From positions 1 to 36,656 of the forward strand of contig JAFAXQ010000115.1 in NCBI GenBank assembly GCA_019240835.1: a stretch of DNA of 36,656 bases, given 5' to 3'. Numbering within the stretch: position 1 is the stretch's first letter; each line of letters starts with the position of its first letter. A program made the translations under genes and the position numbers. The stretch comes from Ktedonobacteraceae bacterium (GTDB taxonomy: Bacteria > Chloroflexota > Ktedonobacteria > Ktedonobacterales > Ktedonobacteraceae). The notes under the pieces were generated by a model. That model searched no databases, had not been told where the DNA came from, and was given only the letters and a program-made list of their open reading frames with translations. Shown here piece by piece: positions 7,973 through 17,359 of this stretch.

Positions 7973-9235
7973 TCAGGTAGTTAGCCTCGATAGATACCTC
8001 AAAACGGTACGAGCATAAATTTCAGTGACGCTTCGCAAACTGTCCAAGTCTACCCACTCGTCAGCCCCGTGTACGCCGCCACACTCAGCGCCATATCCAC
8101 AAATCGTCTGGATACCCCGCGTACTAAACATCCATCCATCGCACGCTGGTCCTGCCCCCTCCAACCTTAAGGATTTCCCGGTTACGTCTTTTATAGATCG
8201 AGAGAGTGCTTCGACAATTGGCGCATCGGGAGATGTCTCTACTGCCGGTATGTAAGCAATCTCTTCCAGCTCGTAGGAAAGTGCGAGAGGCGCGAGGGAA
8301 CGCGTAATTGTCGCTCGGATCTGTTCTGCTGAGATATGGGGTAGAAGACGAGCATCTCCGTATGCTTCACAGGACTCGGGAACGATATTTATTCCCCCGC
8401 CTCCTTGAAGTAAGGTCGGGAACGTGAGCACGCTCTTTCTGTCCGGAAACGCAGCAGAAGGGATATGAGGCAACTCGCAGGTAGAAAGCGCTTGGATGAT
8501 ACGTGCCATATCGATAGTAGCATTATGTCCTCTGGTTTTGAATTCCCACTCTTTAAGACCTGTATGGACAGCTTCGCCTCTCGTCCGAATCTTAAATCGG
8601 TAGACACCTCTATGCCCAACGGCAATTTTGCTCTCTCCAGGCTCACCAACAATGGCAGCATCTCCATCAAGCAAACCTCGTTCCAGCAAAAAACGGGTTC
8701 CGTACGGTGAACAAGCTCCTGTCTCCTCATCAACCACGAATGCGAGCTTAATAGTACCTGCAAGTGCAACATCTGCAATTTGCAAGGCACGAACGGCATA
8801 CACAAACGCAGCGATTTGCGCCTTTGCATCCGCAACACCAACGCCGTAGAGCCGTCTCCCATCAATCTCTGCCCCCCAGGGGTCACGTGTATAGCTGGAG
8901 CTTGCTGGCACGGTGTCCATATGAATCGTGAGGATGAGCGTCCTTCCAGCAGGCTCGGTGCCTGACAACGTACAGAGGACGTTTTGTCGTTGGCTAGAGA
9001 CACCATGCAACTCTGGTTGCCAGTCGAGTTGCTGCATCTTCTCAACGATGATAGTCGCTACTTCAGCTTCAATTGGAACGTTCGCCGGAGAGGTATCAGC
9101 AGTGTACGTGTTCGCACTATTGGCACGGACCAATTGCTGAAGAAATTCGACTTCCTCCTCAAAATGTTCGCTCACGATATGCGATAGTGCTTTGTGCTGT
9201 CTCAAGATGTTTTGCTTCATGTGTAATAGCAACAT
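7973..9235 (-). CDS. M20-family metallopeptidase/deacylase (ArgE/DapE/ACY1/CPG2 type)
   Basis: These zinc enzymes hydrolyse N-acyl amino acids or small peptides; the substrate is not determinable here. The 420-residue protein has the family metal-site motifs in order: HMDTVP (zinc His plus Asp), GVGVADAKAQ (bridging Asp), DEETGA (catalytic and metal Glu), VGEPGESKIAVGHRG, a central dimerisation domain, and GGVHGADEWV (C-terminal zinc His). GAGGAA precedes the ATG at 9235. It follows the radical SAM remnant by 18 bases on the same strand, so they were probably an operon. The gene looks intact. ArgE-like deacetylation and carboxypeptidase activity are both possible. Confidence 0.85.
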   Translation of the reverse strand: MLLLHMKQNILRQHKALSHIVSEHFEEEVEFLQQLVRANSANTYTADTSPANVPIEAEVATIIVEKMQQLDWQPELHGVSSQRQNVLCTLSGTEPAGRTLILTIHMDTVPASSSYTRDPWGAEIDGRRLYGVGVADAKAQIAAFVYAVRALQIADVALAGTIKLAFVVDEETGACSPYGTRFLLERGLLDGDAAIVGEPGESKIAVGHRGVYRFKIRTRGEAVHTGLKEWEFKTRGHNATIDMARIIQALSTCELPHIPSAAFPDRKSVLTFPTLLQGGGGINIVPESCEAYGDARLLPHISAEQIRATITRSLAPLALSYELEEIAYIPAVETSPDAPIVEALSRSIKDVTGKSLRLEGAGPACDGWMFSTRGIQTICGYGAECGGVHGADEWVDLDSLRSVTEIYARTVLRYLSRLTT

Positions 9236-9253
9236 GTAAGATTCCTCATCATT

Positions 9254-9928
9254 CTATAACTTTTGCTTTAATGTCTGTCGGAGTTCAGTGATAGAGCGAG
9301 CAATCTCTTCTTGCTCTCTCCAGTCTCCCCACTCTTGCCCGCGTTTGGCTAACCGCTCAAAGGTGGCACGTGTCGTTTTCCCTACTGAGCCGGGAGGCAT
9401 GTATTGTAACGGAGTACCAGGTAAAGGCATACATGTGTGACTGTGAACACAGACTTTTGGGCTGATGCGGGTTAATCGCCCCACCAGTTGTTGGCTTAAC
9501 ACCTCTTCCTGGGGTGCCTCACCTGGAAGACCAGCAATAAAATCCACGTATATCTTTTTGAGTTTGCGGCAATACTTCGCCAAATACCCCACGGCACGCT
9601 CTACTGCTGCCACATCGTGTTCGCGGTGCATAATCTCAAGCATTCGTTCGCTTCCTGATTGCGCTCCGATGGCAAGATAGGCGGCATCTGAATAGGCATC
9701 AAGCAGTTGAGCCAGTTCCGCTGTAATATATTCAGGACGCATCTCACTTGGGAACTCGCCAAATTTGATTTTGGCACTTCCTGCAACGTGCTTCATCGCC
9801 CTCAATGCCTGTTCCAGATGTTCATAATTGGGATGTAGTACCTGAATAGTTTCTAAAAAGAGGAAGGAGGAACTGAGCCAATGAGGAACTCGGTACTCAC
9901 GGTCTTCTATCAGTGGTTTGATTTTTCC
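9254..9928 (-). pseudogene. 3' remnant of a B12-binding/radical SAM protein gene
   Basis: The open frame runs from about 9928 to 9254 but shows no plausible start; the ORF track begins at an internal TTG. The residues match the C-terminal half of radical SAM proteins of the TIGR04013 (MJ_1487-like) type: IKFGEFPSEMRPEYIT, LAIGAQSGSERML, VDFIAGLPGE and SHTCMPLPGTP. The CxxxCxxC iron-sulphur motif and the B12-binding domain are missing, so the product cannot be a working radical SAM enzyme. The lost 5' end coincides with the Mokosh promoter at 9918-9946, suggesting that arrival of that module removed it. Confidence 0.75.
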
Positions 9929-9946
9929 TCACATTTCATGTATACT
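9918..9946 (+). promoter_or_regulatory. Sigma-70-type promoter of the mkoA-mkoB operon
   Basis: TTGATT at 9918-9923, a 17-base spacer and TATACT at 9941-9946 make a near-consensus housekeeping promoter. Transcription would start near 9953, about 140 bases before the chosen mkoA ATG, leaving a structured leader. Confidence 0.7.
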
Positions 9947-9957
9947 CAAGAAATAGA

Positions 9958-9998
9958 TCATCTGTCCCATAGGGACAGATGACACGTTCTTGACGTGT
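9958..9998 (+). promoter_or_regulatory. Tandem inverted repeats at the mkoA transcription start (operator or 5' UTR hairpins)
   Basis: TCATCTGTCCC-ATA-GGGACAGATGA (9958-9982) is a perfect 11-bp inverted repeat starting about five bases after the predicted transcription start. It is followed by ACACGT-TCTTG-ACGTGT (9982-9998). The position suits a repressor operator or an RNA hairpin that limits expression. There is no following T run, so it is not an ordinary intrinsic terminator. Confidence 0.6.
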
Positions 9999-10091
9999 GA
10001 CTGGTTTCGCTTTGTTTCGCGAGAGGGTGAGATCGAACACACAACACACCCATCATTTTCAGAGGACTGTTTCCTCTCAGATGGAGGACGT

Positions 10092-13000
10092 ATGCCACAG
10101 GAGGGAGCCATCCCCGGACCAGTAGCTGGGCGCTATGTGTTGATCGAACGTGTTGGCAAAGGCTCAATGAGCACGGTGTACCGCGCACACGATCGTCTCC
10201 GTGATCAGCGGGTCGTAGCAGTGAAATTGCTCAACAGCGAGCACGGCGACGAGTTGCGACAGGAACTCTTTTCACGAGAGGTCCGCGCCCTTTCGTGCGT
10301 GAACCACCCCCACATCGTCGAGGTCCTCGATTCGGGATGGTCCGAGATACACCAGTGTTCCTACTTGGTCCTCGAGTATCTTCCTCGCACGCTAGTGCAC
10401 CTCATTGAGGAGCATCGACACGATCCCGATCATAGTTGGTGTTGGCCGCTCATGCGCGATATGGCGAGCGCCTTGGCTCATGCCCATAGTGAAGGGATCG
10501 TTCATCGCGATGTCAAACCGTCCAATGTGCTGCTTGCGGCAGATGGGTCTGCACATCTGGCCGACTTTGGCATAAGTTGGCTGCGCTATGAACTGAGTCA
10601 GCATGGCATCACCGTCTCCTCCTTCTGGTCAATTGGCTACGCAGCCCCAGAACAACGGAGTGCCCAGCAGGCTGATGAACGAAGCGATATCTATTCCCTG
10701 GGTTGCGTCTTCTACCATATGTTCTCCCGGCGCGAACCTCCACGAGATGGCCTCACCTCTGAGCTTGTGCGCGGCCTCTCTGGCGTACCCAAGCAGGTTC
10801 TCCGGGTCTTGGAGCGGATGCTTGCCACCGATCCCGCTCATCGTACTCAGAAGATGACCGAAGTCTGTCGGCAGTTGGAGATCACGCGCAATCTGGAGCT
10901 ACTACCAGAAGTGTTTCTCAAGGTTACTGATCAGGCCAGGCGCGATCTCTACACGCTGGGCCTCACAGAAAACACGCTGATGGAGACCGCCTGCCAGTAT
11001 CTCTTGGAGGAGGAACTGGGAGGAGATAACCCACACGAGGTTCGGTGTATGCTTGAGCGGGAAGGAGCGATCCGTCTCTACACAGAGACGCTGCGCCTGA
11101 TCTGTAAACAGGATCAGACTCTCCTTCTGTTAGCGGTCGCCGCTGTCCATGCCCCCTACCAGGCGCAGTTTGCACAGCAAAAGGAACAAGCGTCGCCCGT
11201 GCGCTATCTCTGGCAGGTCATTGGCGAGCAAGAAACGCGTCAGATTCCTCCGTCCCAGTATGCTGAGCTCAAACACACCCTCACCCAACTCGTGGCTCGA
11301 TTGAGCCAGCAGGCAAGCCAACATCTATCCGAACGAAAAAAGATCCGTGAGCGCCGGGACTTTCTGGCGACCTGGAGCAATGTCCTGGCATATCTGCGCG
11401 AACAACTTGATGCGGTGCCCCAGCTTCGATACACCTCACGGACCTACGATGCAGAAACCGTCGCCTTTGTCCTTGCGCAACCGGTGCCTGACGATCTCAA
11501 CTGGCCTCCCAACGCACCCATCATTGCACTGAATCCTGAGCAGGCCAATCAGGTGTATTTTGTCGGTCATGTCATGAGTAGTAGTGGCAAAACCATCGAG
11601 GTGAGCCGCGACGCCGGCGACGTGACCCGCGCCCTTGATCCTCCAGAGACGTTGCCCCCACGGGGAATCATCACCGTTTTCCAACAGGAAGCCACGGTGG
11701 CGCTTGAGCGGCTGGAAAGGGCGCTCGACCTGCTCTTGTGGGGAGGGACCGCGAATCCGCGCATGCCAGAAGTGCTCCGTGACCTGGCACAGGCTGCCTT
11801 CCTTCCGATTGACGAGCGTCTGCATTTCTTCCAGCCTGAATTGGGGGTGGATCAGCAGCAGGCGGTTCGTCAGGCGCTCTCCACCCAGGATCTCTTTCTC
11901 CTGCAAGGCCCGCCCGGTACTGGGAAAACGACGACGCTTGCTGAAATCGTCCTGCAGATCCTGCGCAAAACGCCGAACGCACGCATCCTGATTACCTCAC
12001 AATCCAACGTGGCTGTCAATCACTTGATCACACGCATTGCTGAACTGCCGGCAGATCAACCTATTGAGATTGTCCGCGTTGGTCGAGCGGAAAAGATCGG
12101 ACATGGGGCTCAGGCCTGGATCGTTGACCAGCGGCTCGCCGACTGGCGAGAGCAGATCCTTGCCAAGACCGAAACGGTCCTCCAGGTACTACAGGAGCGC
12201 GTGACGGCCCGACGACAGGCTCACAGAGCACAGCGCAGTGAGGCTAGCGAAGACACGCTGCTCCTCAGTCAGCAGTGGTTAAAGGAACTCGATCCACGCA
12301 TCCAGTCGCTTAACCAGCAGGCTCAGTCGAAACAGGAGGCTGAGGAGCAGGACCTGTGGGAAACGTTGGACTTGATCAGGCAGACGCTGCCCGAGGAGGC
12401 CCGCCCATCACAGGCTGATACGCTTGCTGAGGAACATCGGCGGCTGACTGCCCAGGTCACACGTTTGCTCTCCCCTCAGTTCCCCGGCTGCCAGGAAGAG
12501 GATCTCGTTGCGCTGGTCAAACAGTGGCGTCGCATCTTTGGTCGCGATTTTACCTTCGCCCGCCCCATCCTGGAACGCGCTAGCGTACTGGCCTCGACCT
12601 GTCAGATGACTGGCGGCTACTATCTGAAGGAGCAGCAGTTCGACTGGGTTATCATCGATGAAGCCGGTCGTGCTACCACGGCGGAACTGCTGGTCCCCCT
12701 GGTACGAGCCCGGAAGGCGATTTTAGTCGGCGATGAGCGTCAGCTGCCCCCTATGCTCGACGAAGCACTCAATGAACAGGTCCTTTCCCGGCTGGGCACC
12801 AACCGGGAGGAGTTGACCCAGAGCCTGTTTGCCTCCCTAGTAGCCCAGGCAAGGGAAGAGAACCTTCCCTCCGTTCAGATGCTGGCCACCCAGTTCCGCA
12901 TGCACCCAGCGATCGGAAAGATGGTGAGTACGGTCTTCTACCAGGGGCAACTGACTCACCAGGTCAGCCTTGGGGATCGGGCACATCATCTGCCCTGGTT

Positions 13001-13544
13001 AGAGCGACCTGTCGCCTGGTTGACCACCAGCAGGCTCCCGGAGGCCAAAGAAACCCGGCGGGCAAAGAGCTATTATAACCGCGTCGAAATCCAAGCCATT
13101 AGTACCCTGCTTCATCGCATGGAACGGACCTATCTCGAATCTGAGCAACACCGAACCGTGGCGGTGATTACCCCCTACAACGCCCAGATTGTCGAATTGC
13201 AGGCGGAAATTCTGCCCGGAAGCAGTTTCTGGCGGGCATTAACCATTGACATCTCAACCATTGACGCGATTCAGGGAATGGATCGCGATATCGTCATCTA
13301 TTCTACCGTTCGTTCGAATCCAGAAGGCCAGATTGGCTTTTTACGGGACCGACGTCGTCTCAACGTGGCGCTCTCACGGGCCAGACAGGCCCTGCTGCTG
13401 GTAGGAGACATCATGACGCTGGAGCGGGGAAGAGCAGGGGCCCTTGGGAACCCCTATCAGGAATTGATCCGGTACTTACGCAGCCACCCCGAAGAGTGTT
13501 GGATTGCCCCCTTGAGTGAAAAGGATCTGGTACCTCATGGATAA
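10092..13544 (+). CDS. mkoA: Ser/Thr kinase-SF1 helicase fusion, type I Mokosh protein MkoA
   Basis: From ATG 10092 (GGAGG just upstream) the protein has 1150 residues; the ORF-track start at 9990 lies in the leader. Residues 15-270 form a eukaryote-like kinase: glycine loop VGKGSMSTVY near 21, AVKLL lysine near 45, HRDVKPSN near 138, DFG near 158 and APE near 185. The C-terminal half is a COG1112/UPF1-like helicase: GPPGTGKTT near 605, IIDEAGRA near 853, VGDERQLPP near 879, ATQFRMHP near 933 and ALSRAR near 1093. A DEAG box identifies SF1. Type I Mokosh is known to pair a kinase-helicase with a PLD nuclease, as found here in mkoB. All catalytic motifs are present. Action against phage is by family, not shown. 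Confidence 0.87.
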   Translation: MPQEGAIPGPVAGRYVLIERVGKGSMSTVYRAHDRLRDQRVVAVKLLNSEHGDELRQELFSREVRALSCVNHPHIVEVLDSGWSEIHQCSYLVLEYLPRTLVHLIEEHRHDPDHSWCWPLMRDMASALAHAHSEGIVHRDVKPSNVLLAADGSAHLADFGISWLRYELSQHGITVSSFWSIGYAAPEQRSAQQADERSDIYSLGCVFYHMFSRREPPRDGLTSELVRGLSGVPKQVLRVLERMLATDPAHRTQKMTEVCRQLEITRNLELLPEVFLKVTDQARRDLYTLGLTENTLMETACQYLLEEELGGDNPHEVRCMLEREGAIRLYTETLRLICKQDQTLLLLAVAAVHAPYQAQFAQQKEQASPVRYLWQVIGEQETRQIPPSQYAELKHTLTQLVARLSQQASQHLSERKKIRERRDFLATWSNVLAYLREQLDAVPQLRYTSRTYDAETVAFVLAQPVPDDLNWPPNAPIIALNPEQANQVYFVGHVMSSSGKTIEVSRDAGDVTRALDPPETLPPRGIITVFQQEATVALERLERALDLLLWGGTANPRMPEVLRDLAQAAFLPIDERLHFFQPELGVDQQQAVRQALSTQDLFLLQGPPGTGKTTTLAEIVLQILRKTPNARILITSQSNVAVNHLITRIAELPADQPIEIVRVGRAEKIGHGAQAWIVDQRLADWREQILAKTETVLQVLQERVTARRQAHRAQRSEASEDTLLLSQQWLKELDPRIQSLNQQAQSKQEAEEQDLWETLDLIRQTLPEEARPSQADTLAEEHRRLTAQVTRLLSPQFPGCQEEDLVALVKQWRRIFGRDFTFARPILERASVLASTCQMTGGYYLKEQQFDWVIIDEAGRATTAELLVPLVRARKAILVGDERQLPPMLDEALNEQVLSRLGTNREELTQSLFASLVAQAREENLPSVQMLATQFRMHPAIGKMVSTVFYQGQLTHQVSLGDRAHHLPWLERPVAWLTTSRLPEAKETRRAKSYYNRVEIQAISTLLHRMERTYLESEQHRTVAVITPYNAQIVELQAEILPGSSFWRALTIDISTIDAIQGMDRDIVIYSTVRSNPEGQIGFLRDRRRLNVALSRARQALLLVGDIMTLERGRAGALGNPYQELIRYLRSHPEECWIAPLSEKDLVPHG

Positions 13545-15054
13545 CCTGCTTTCCCTGGCACAACAGGAGTTTGATGGAGCCGAGGCCACCCATCTCTTTG
13601 AGGCCGCAATCCCGCTCGCCTTTCTCGATATTCTGGTTGAAGCCTTGGAAACACAGAAGCTGAACAGCTTCGAAAGCTACTTTCTGCATGCGCTCGACAA
13701 ACATGTGCGAACGCTCTCGGAGATCGCCTGGCTCTACGGCCTGGAGGAAAGGGATCTCTACGCATCGGGTGCCAATTTACTTCGCTATGGCTACATCTGG
13801 GAAGGGGCTCCCAAACCCGAAGGAGGGCGTCCCCTCTTCCTGACGGAAAAAGGAGAACACGTCGTCAGGACGCAGAAAACGCCACCTGTTCCGGTGCGAC
13901 GCAATGCGCACCTGCATTTTAACCTGCTCACCTGGTCTGCTACGCCGCTGGAAAAGCAATGTGCCCTCTCTGCCGATCAGATGACTGCAGAAGGCCTTTG
14001 CATTTTGCCAGCCCAGCGACCGGAGCAACCAACTCTGGTGGATCTCACGCCAGAAAAAATCACCGTAGCGTTGCACGAGGTTCCTTTTTTCAACAATAAG
14101 CGGATCCTTGCCCTGCTCGCGCTTGAGCGCTCTCGTGCAGAGTACCTTGCCCCTGTTCAGGTGGTCTATCAGAGCGAACAGCGACGCTTGGCGGTCTTCC
14201 GTCGCGGGCTCGTTCTGCGCAACGAAACCGATGTCCTGCAGAGATTCTTAGAAACCGGGAAGTTCCACCTGCCCGATGACGCGATTTCGCTCACCCCTCA
14301 GCCGCCGCTCATGTCGTTGTCACTGCCGGAACCCCTTGCGGCAGCGGCTAGCCGCCTTTCAACCAACGAAACGACGAAGCGCCGCGTGGATGTGGAGTTG
14401 CAAGAACAAAAGAATCAGCTCGGGACGACGCAAAGCGAACAGGAACGCGTGCAGATGGAGCGACGCATTCGTGATCTGGAAGCAGCCCTACACACCCTCC
14501 AAGCAGAAAGCGGTACCCTGCGTCGCCGGATAGAGCAGCAACAAGGGGCGTTTCTCAAAACGGAAGAGCATCGTGCGTTCCTCGAACAGGCGCTCTCTGA
14601 AGCGAGAGACGAGATCATCATCATCTCTCCCTGGCTCAATCGCAGAACCTGCGATGATGCGCTCTGCCAGCGCATCGCCGAGGCCACAAAACGCGGAGTC
14701 AAAGTGCGCATCGGTTATGGAATCAATGAGCAGCCAGGCTCCCCCGACGCGGGGCGGAACCGATCGAATGCCCAGCGGGTGATCCGCGCCCTGCAAGAGG
14801 CAGTTGCGCAGGCAAGGGCGGCACCCGAGTTGCTCGATATCCAACGCGTGAGCGATACCCACGAAAAGATTCTGGTCTGTGATCGGCACTATGGGACCTT
14901 GGGAAGCTTTAATTGGCTGTCCTACCGTGGTGAGTTAGATCGGCAGTACCGGAGTGAGACTAGCACGGTCCTACGAGATCCCCAGACTGTTGAGGAGCTG
15001 GCGAGGATCGCACTCAGTGGCTGGCCAACGGCCCGGCCACGAGAACAAACGTGA
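13537..15054 (+). CDS. mkoB: Single-HKD phospholipase D-like nuclease, type I Mokosh protein MkoB
   Basis: The ATG at 13537 overlaps the mkoA stop by eight bases; the in-frame GTG at 13516 has no ribosome site, while AAGGA precedes the ATG. The 505-residue protein has an N-terminal region with a winged-helix look (HVRTLSEIAWLYGLEERDLYA). A heptad-rich coiled coil follows at about 285-340, and a C-terminal PLD domain has one motif, HEKILVCDRHYGTLGSFNW, near residue 442. One HKD motif means a dimer would be needed for an active site. The PLD domain opening EIIIISPWL is typical. In Mokosh the PLD protein is the presumed nuclease effector partnered with the helicase. Confidence 0.85.
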   Translation: MDNLLSLAQQEFDGAEATHLFEAAIPLAFLDILVEALETQKLNSFESYFLHALDKHVRTLSEIAWLYGLEERDLYASGANLLRYGYIWEGAPKPEGGRPLFLTEKGEHVVRTQKTPPVPVRRNAHLHFNLLTWSATPLEKQCALSADQMTAEGLCILPAQRPEQPTLVDLTPEKITVALHEVPFFNNKRILALLALERSRAEYLAPVQVVYQSEQRRLAVFRRGLVLRNETDVLQRFLETGKFHLPDDAISLTPQPPLMSLSLPEPLAAAASRLSTNETTKRRVDVELQEQKNQLGTTQSEQERVQMERRIRDLEAALHTLQAESGTLRRRIEQQQGAFLKTEEHRAFLEQALSEARDEIIIISPWLNRRTCDDALCQRIAEATKRGVKVRIGYGINEQPGSPDAGRNRSNAQRVIRALQEAVAQARAAPELLDIQRVSDTHEKILVCDRHYGTLGSFNWLSYRGELDRQYRSETSTVLRDPQTVEELARIALSGWPTARPREQT

Positions 15055-15720
15055 CGCTTTGAGCATGAAGGACAGCGAAACAGTGCGGCTACGCCTTATC
15101 AACTGGTTTATCTCGATTTTGTGCTTGCGAACCTGTCAATGACGTTTACGACGAAGCGTTTCTGCCCGGTCTGTGTGTAGCAGGAGAGGAGATGCCTAAC
15201 TGTGTAGCGGAAGTAACAATCAGGTGAATGAGATCAATACGAGCACTCTACTTTGCTTCCGCATCAAGTCCCTCACATACACTTTCCACGACGTTGCAGA
15301 GGCATAGCCCCGTGTGAGAGGTCTGAAAGTCGTTACGGCATGCAACTGTTTAGCGTGCGTCTTGTGTTCTATACTGAAGCAATGGCGAGAGAAGAGACAA
15401 ACTCGTAAGCCAAACGTCTTGGTCGTTGCAGGGACAGAGTCCCGTATGAAGGGTCTGAAAGTCACATAGGGCAACGCGCTAAGTATTTGCGTTGTAGCAT
15501 CGTTGGAACTGACCTTTTGTTGGGCTGCTGCAAAGGAGAGTCACAAACTCGTCAATTCAATTACGTACCTATTCTCATTCCTAGAAATAGTGTATAGTAA
15601 GAATCAAACAACCTCACCAATTATGATTGGGCAGGTGAATCCTCAAGCGGCCATGTAGTAAAAGCATGTGCCATCAATGAGAATGTTACTCTCTAATTGG
15701 AGATGGAAGAGAATAGACCC
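15055..15720 (+). other. Gene-free stretch after mkoB holding CRISPR relics
   Basis: No convincing coding region was found. Two worn CRISPR repeats lie at 15293 and 15425 (separate entry). Between 15540 and 15720 the sequence becomes AT-richer. TATAGT at 15593-15598 is a possible -10 for the nuclease gene at 15721, without a clear -35. Confidence 0.5.
15293..15461 (+). repeat. Two degenerate CRISPR-repeat relics, 95 bases apart
   Basis: The copy at 15293-15329 differs from the array-1 consensus at only two positions (CATAGCCCC, GAGAGG). The copy at 15425-15461 (GTTGCAGGGACAGAGTCCCG...) is more worn, but keeps a CCC/GGG stem and the GGGTCTGAAAG end. Both have the same orientation as the arrays near cas8, which lie about 8-9 kb away. 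The 95-base gap is longer than one spacer, so a repeat may have been lost. Confidence 0.8.
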
Positions 15721-17359
15721 ATGTTGACCAAACAACAGCTTCATGGAATGAAGGAAGATCCTCTTACAAATGATGTGCTGATTCCATTGCTTCGAGCAAA
15801 GGGATATAAAGACGTGCTAAAACATCATGGAGGTGTAGGTGAACTAGGCAAAGACATTGTTTGTTGGATAGCAGATGAACTAGGCGACCGCATGAATATT
15901 GCTGTTGTTGGTAAGGCTGTACCCATCACAGGGGCAATCGGTATCGCCACAGACGTGGCAGGTCAGATTATGCAATCTTTCGGAGCGAGCTTCCGGGATA
16001 AACGAACTGGAGCGGAGCAATACGTTGCAAAATGCTATGTGATCACCAATAAAGAAATCACAAAGGATGCTAGACCAGCAATTCAATCTATCATAAGCAA
16101 CCTCACAAGATCGGTACTAGCAAATATCAGGTATATAGATGGTGACGAGCTTTGGGACTGGTATCAACAGTATTTGGCTGAGCAGCCACTTTGGCAAAAG
16201 CTAGCAGAAATCAACCAGGAATTGGATACCATTGATCCGTATCATCGCCCAGAGGCTCGTTTAACGAACGAAGGTATTCAACTCACTACCGTTGAAAAGT
16301 ATCCGGGAGCATCAGCAGAAAATCCCATTCATAATAAAATCGAAGTTTGTGTTTCCAGCAGACACAGAAGAGGGACGGACCCTAGCAAAAGATATGGACC
16401 AATTTTTGGCAACTGGAGCTCCAGTGAAGATCCCCATGTCATATGTCCAAGACCTCGAAATTCCGGAATTTATCAAAAAGAGTTTACCAGAGATCACCAA
16501 GGATGGTTTTTTTGCTCTGGGACCTGCGCATAATCCCAAGCCGCTACTTATGCGTTTTGAGTTCGTAAATGATCTCGGCGAGCAATTTACTCTTGAGTAT
16601 GTCCACCTAGAAGTTATTCAGGCAGGTCAGGAAGAAATAACACTTACTAATGATGAGCAACCAGTTCCTATTAAAGTCAGGTTTATCGTCTGTCCAAATA
16701 GCCCTTCATGGACAACTTATTTGACATTCCAGAGTACTCCTGACATGAATGTTCATCAAATTCTCATGCAGTTTGAAATGATGAGATGTTTAAGCAGACC
16801 GTATACAGGGCGCTTTACTAATTTAGAGATGGGTTTTTCTGGCACTATACATGCTGCACAACCTCCGCTGACATTTGATGCCTCTCATCAACACGCTCTC
16901 GAAGTTATAAGAGCCTTGGATGCACTTCAAGTAAAAATCGGTAAATTAGTCTTCATTCCAGAACGTGAGCTTACAGCTGAAGAGGTGCAGAAAACTGAAG
17001 AGTTACGATGTATTTTTCTTACGGGCAAGCTGGAAAGGGCGTGGGATGGTTTCACCGTAACGGTAGCTAGTACACCAGAAGCCCTAGAAGACTTAAAACA
17101 GTGGTTGGATTCTGCGGAAAAGATACTGACGAAACCAATCCATTTTGAAGAGGTCATAACACTATTCGGGCAAGAGTATCCACTAGGGAAAACAAACCCT
17201 ATTTATCTTGAAGGAAAGTTGGCGAATGAGCAAGAAGTGAGGGAGATGTTAGCAACCCAAGAAGAGTGCCAAATAAAATTGAAATTTGTTCCAAATGGTG
17301 ATTCTACTTTCGTAAAAGAGTACGTCGATTGGCTACCTGATGCAGAGAGAACCGCTTAA
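15721..17359 (+). pseudogene. Frameshifted gene: Mrr-like PD-(D/E)xK nuclease N-terminus plus unknown C-terminal region
   Basis: Two ORFs (15697-16533 and 16292-17359) read as one protein of about 545 residues broken by a one-base shift near 16325-16340. The first frame ends sensibly at AENP, and the second resumes with IIKSKFVFPADTEEGR. The N-terminus (GELGKDIVCW, then MNIAVVGKA) has the E, D and x-K spacing of Mrr/PDDEXK nucleases found in restriction and STAND-type defence proteins. The C-terminal 340 residues match nothing I recognise. ATG 15721 is preceded by GGAAGAGAA. Base composition is more AT-rich than the adjacent Mokosh genes, suggesting separate acquisition. A sequencing error could also explain the shift. 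Confidence 0.65.

Noticed and set aside
9990-10091. N-terminal extension of MkoA from the 9990 ATG
   Set aside because: The extension follows a hairpin and lacks a ribosome site; ATG 10092 has GGAGG and starts just before the kinase domain.
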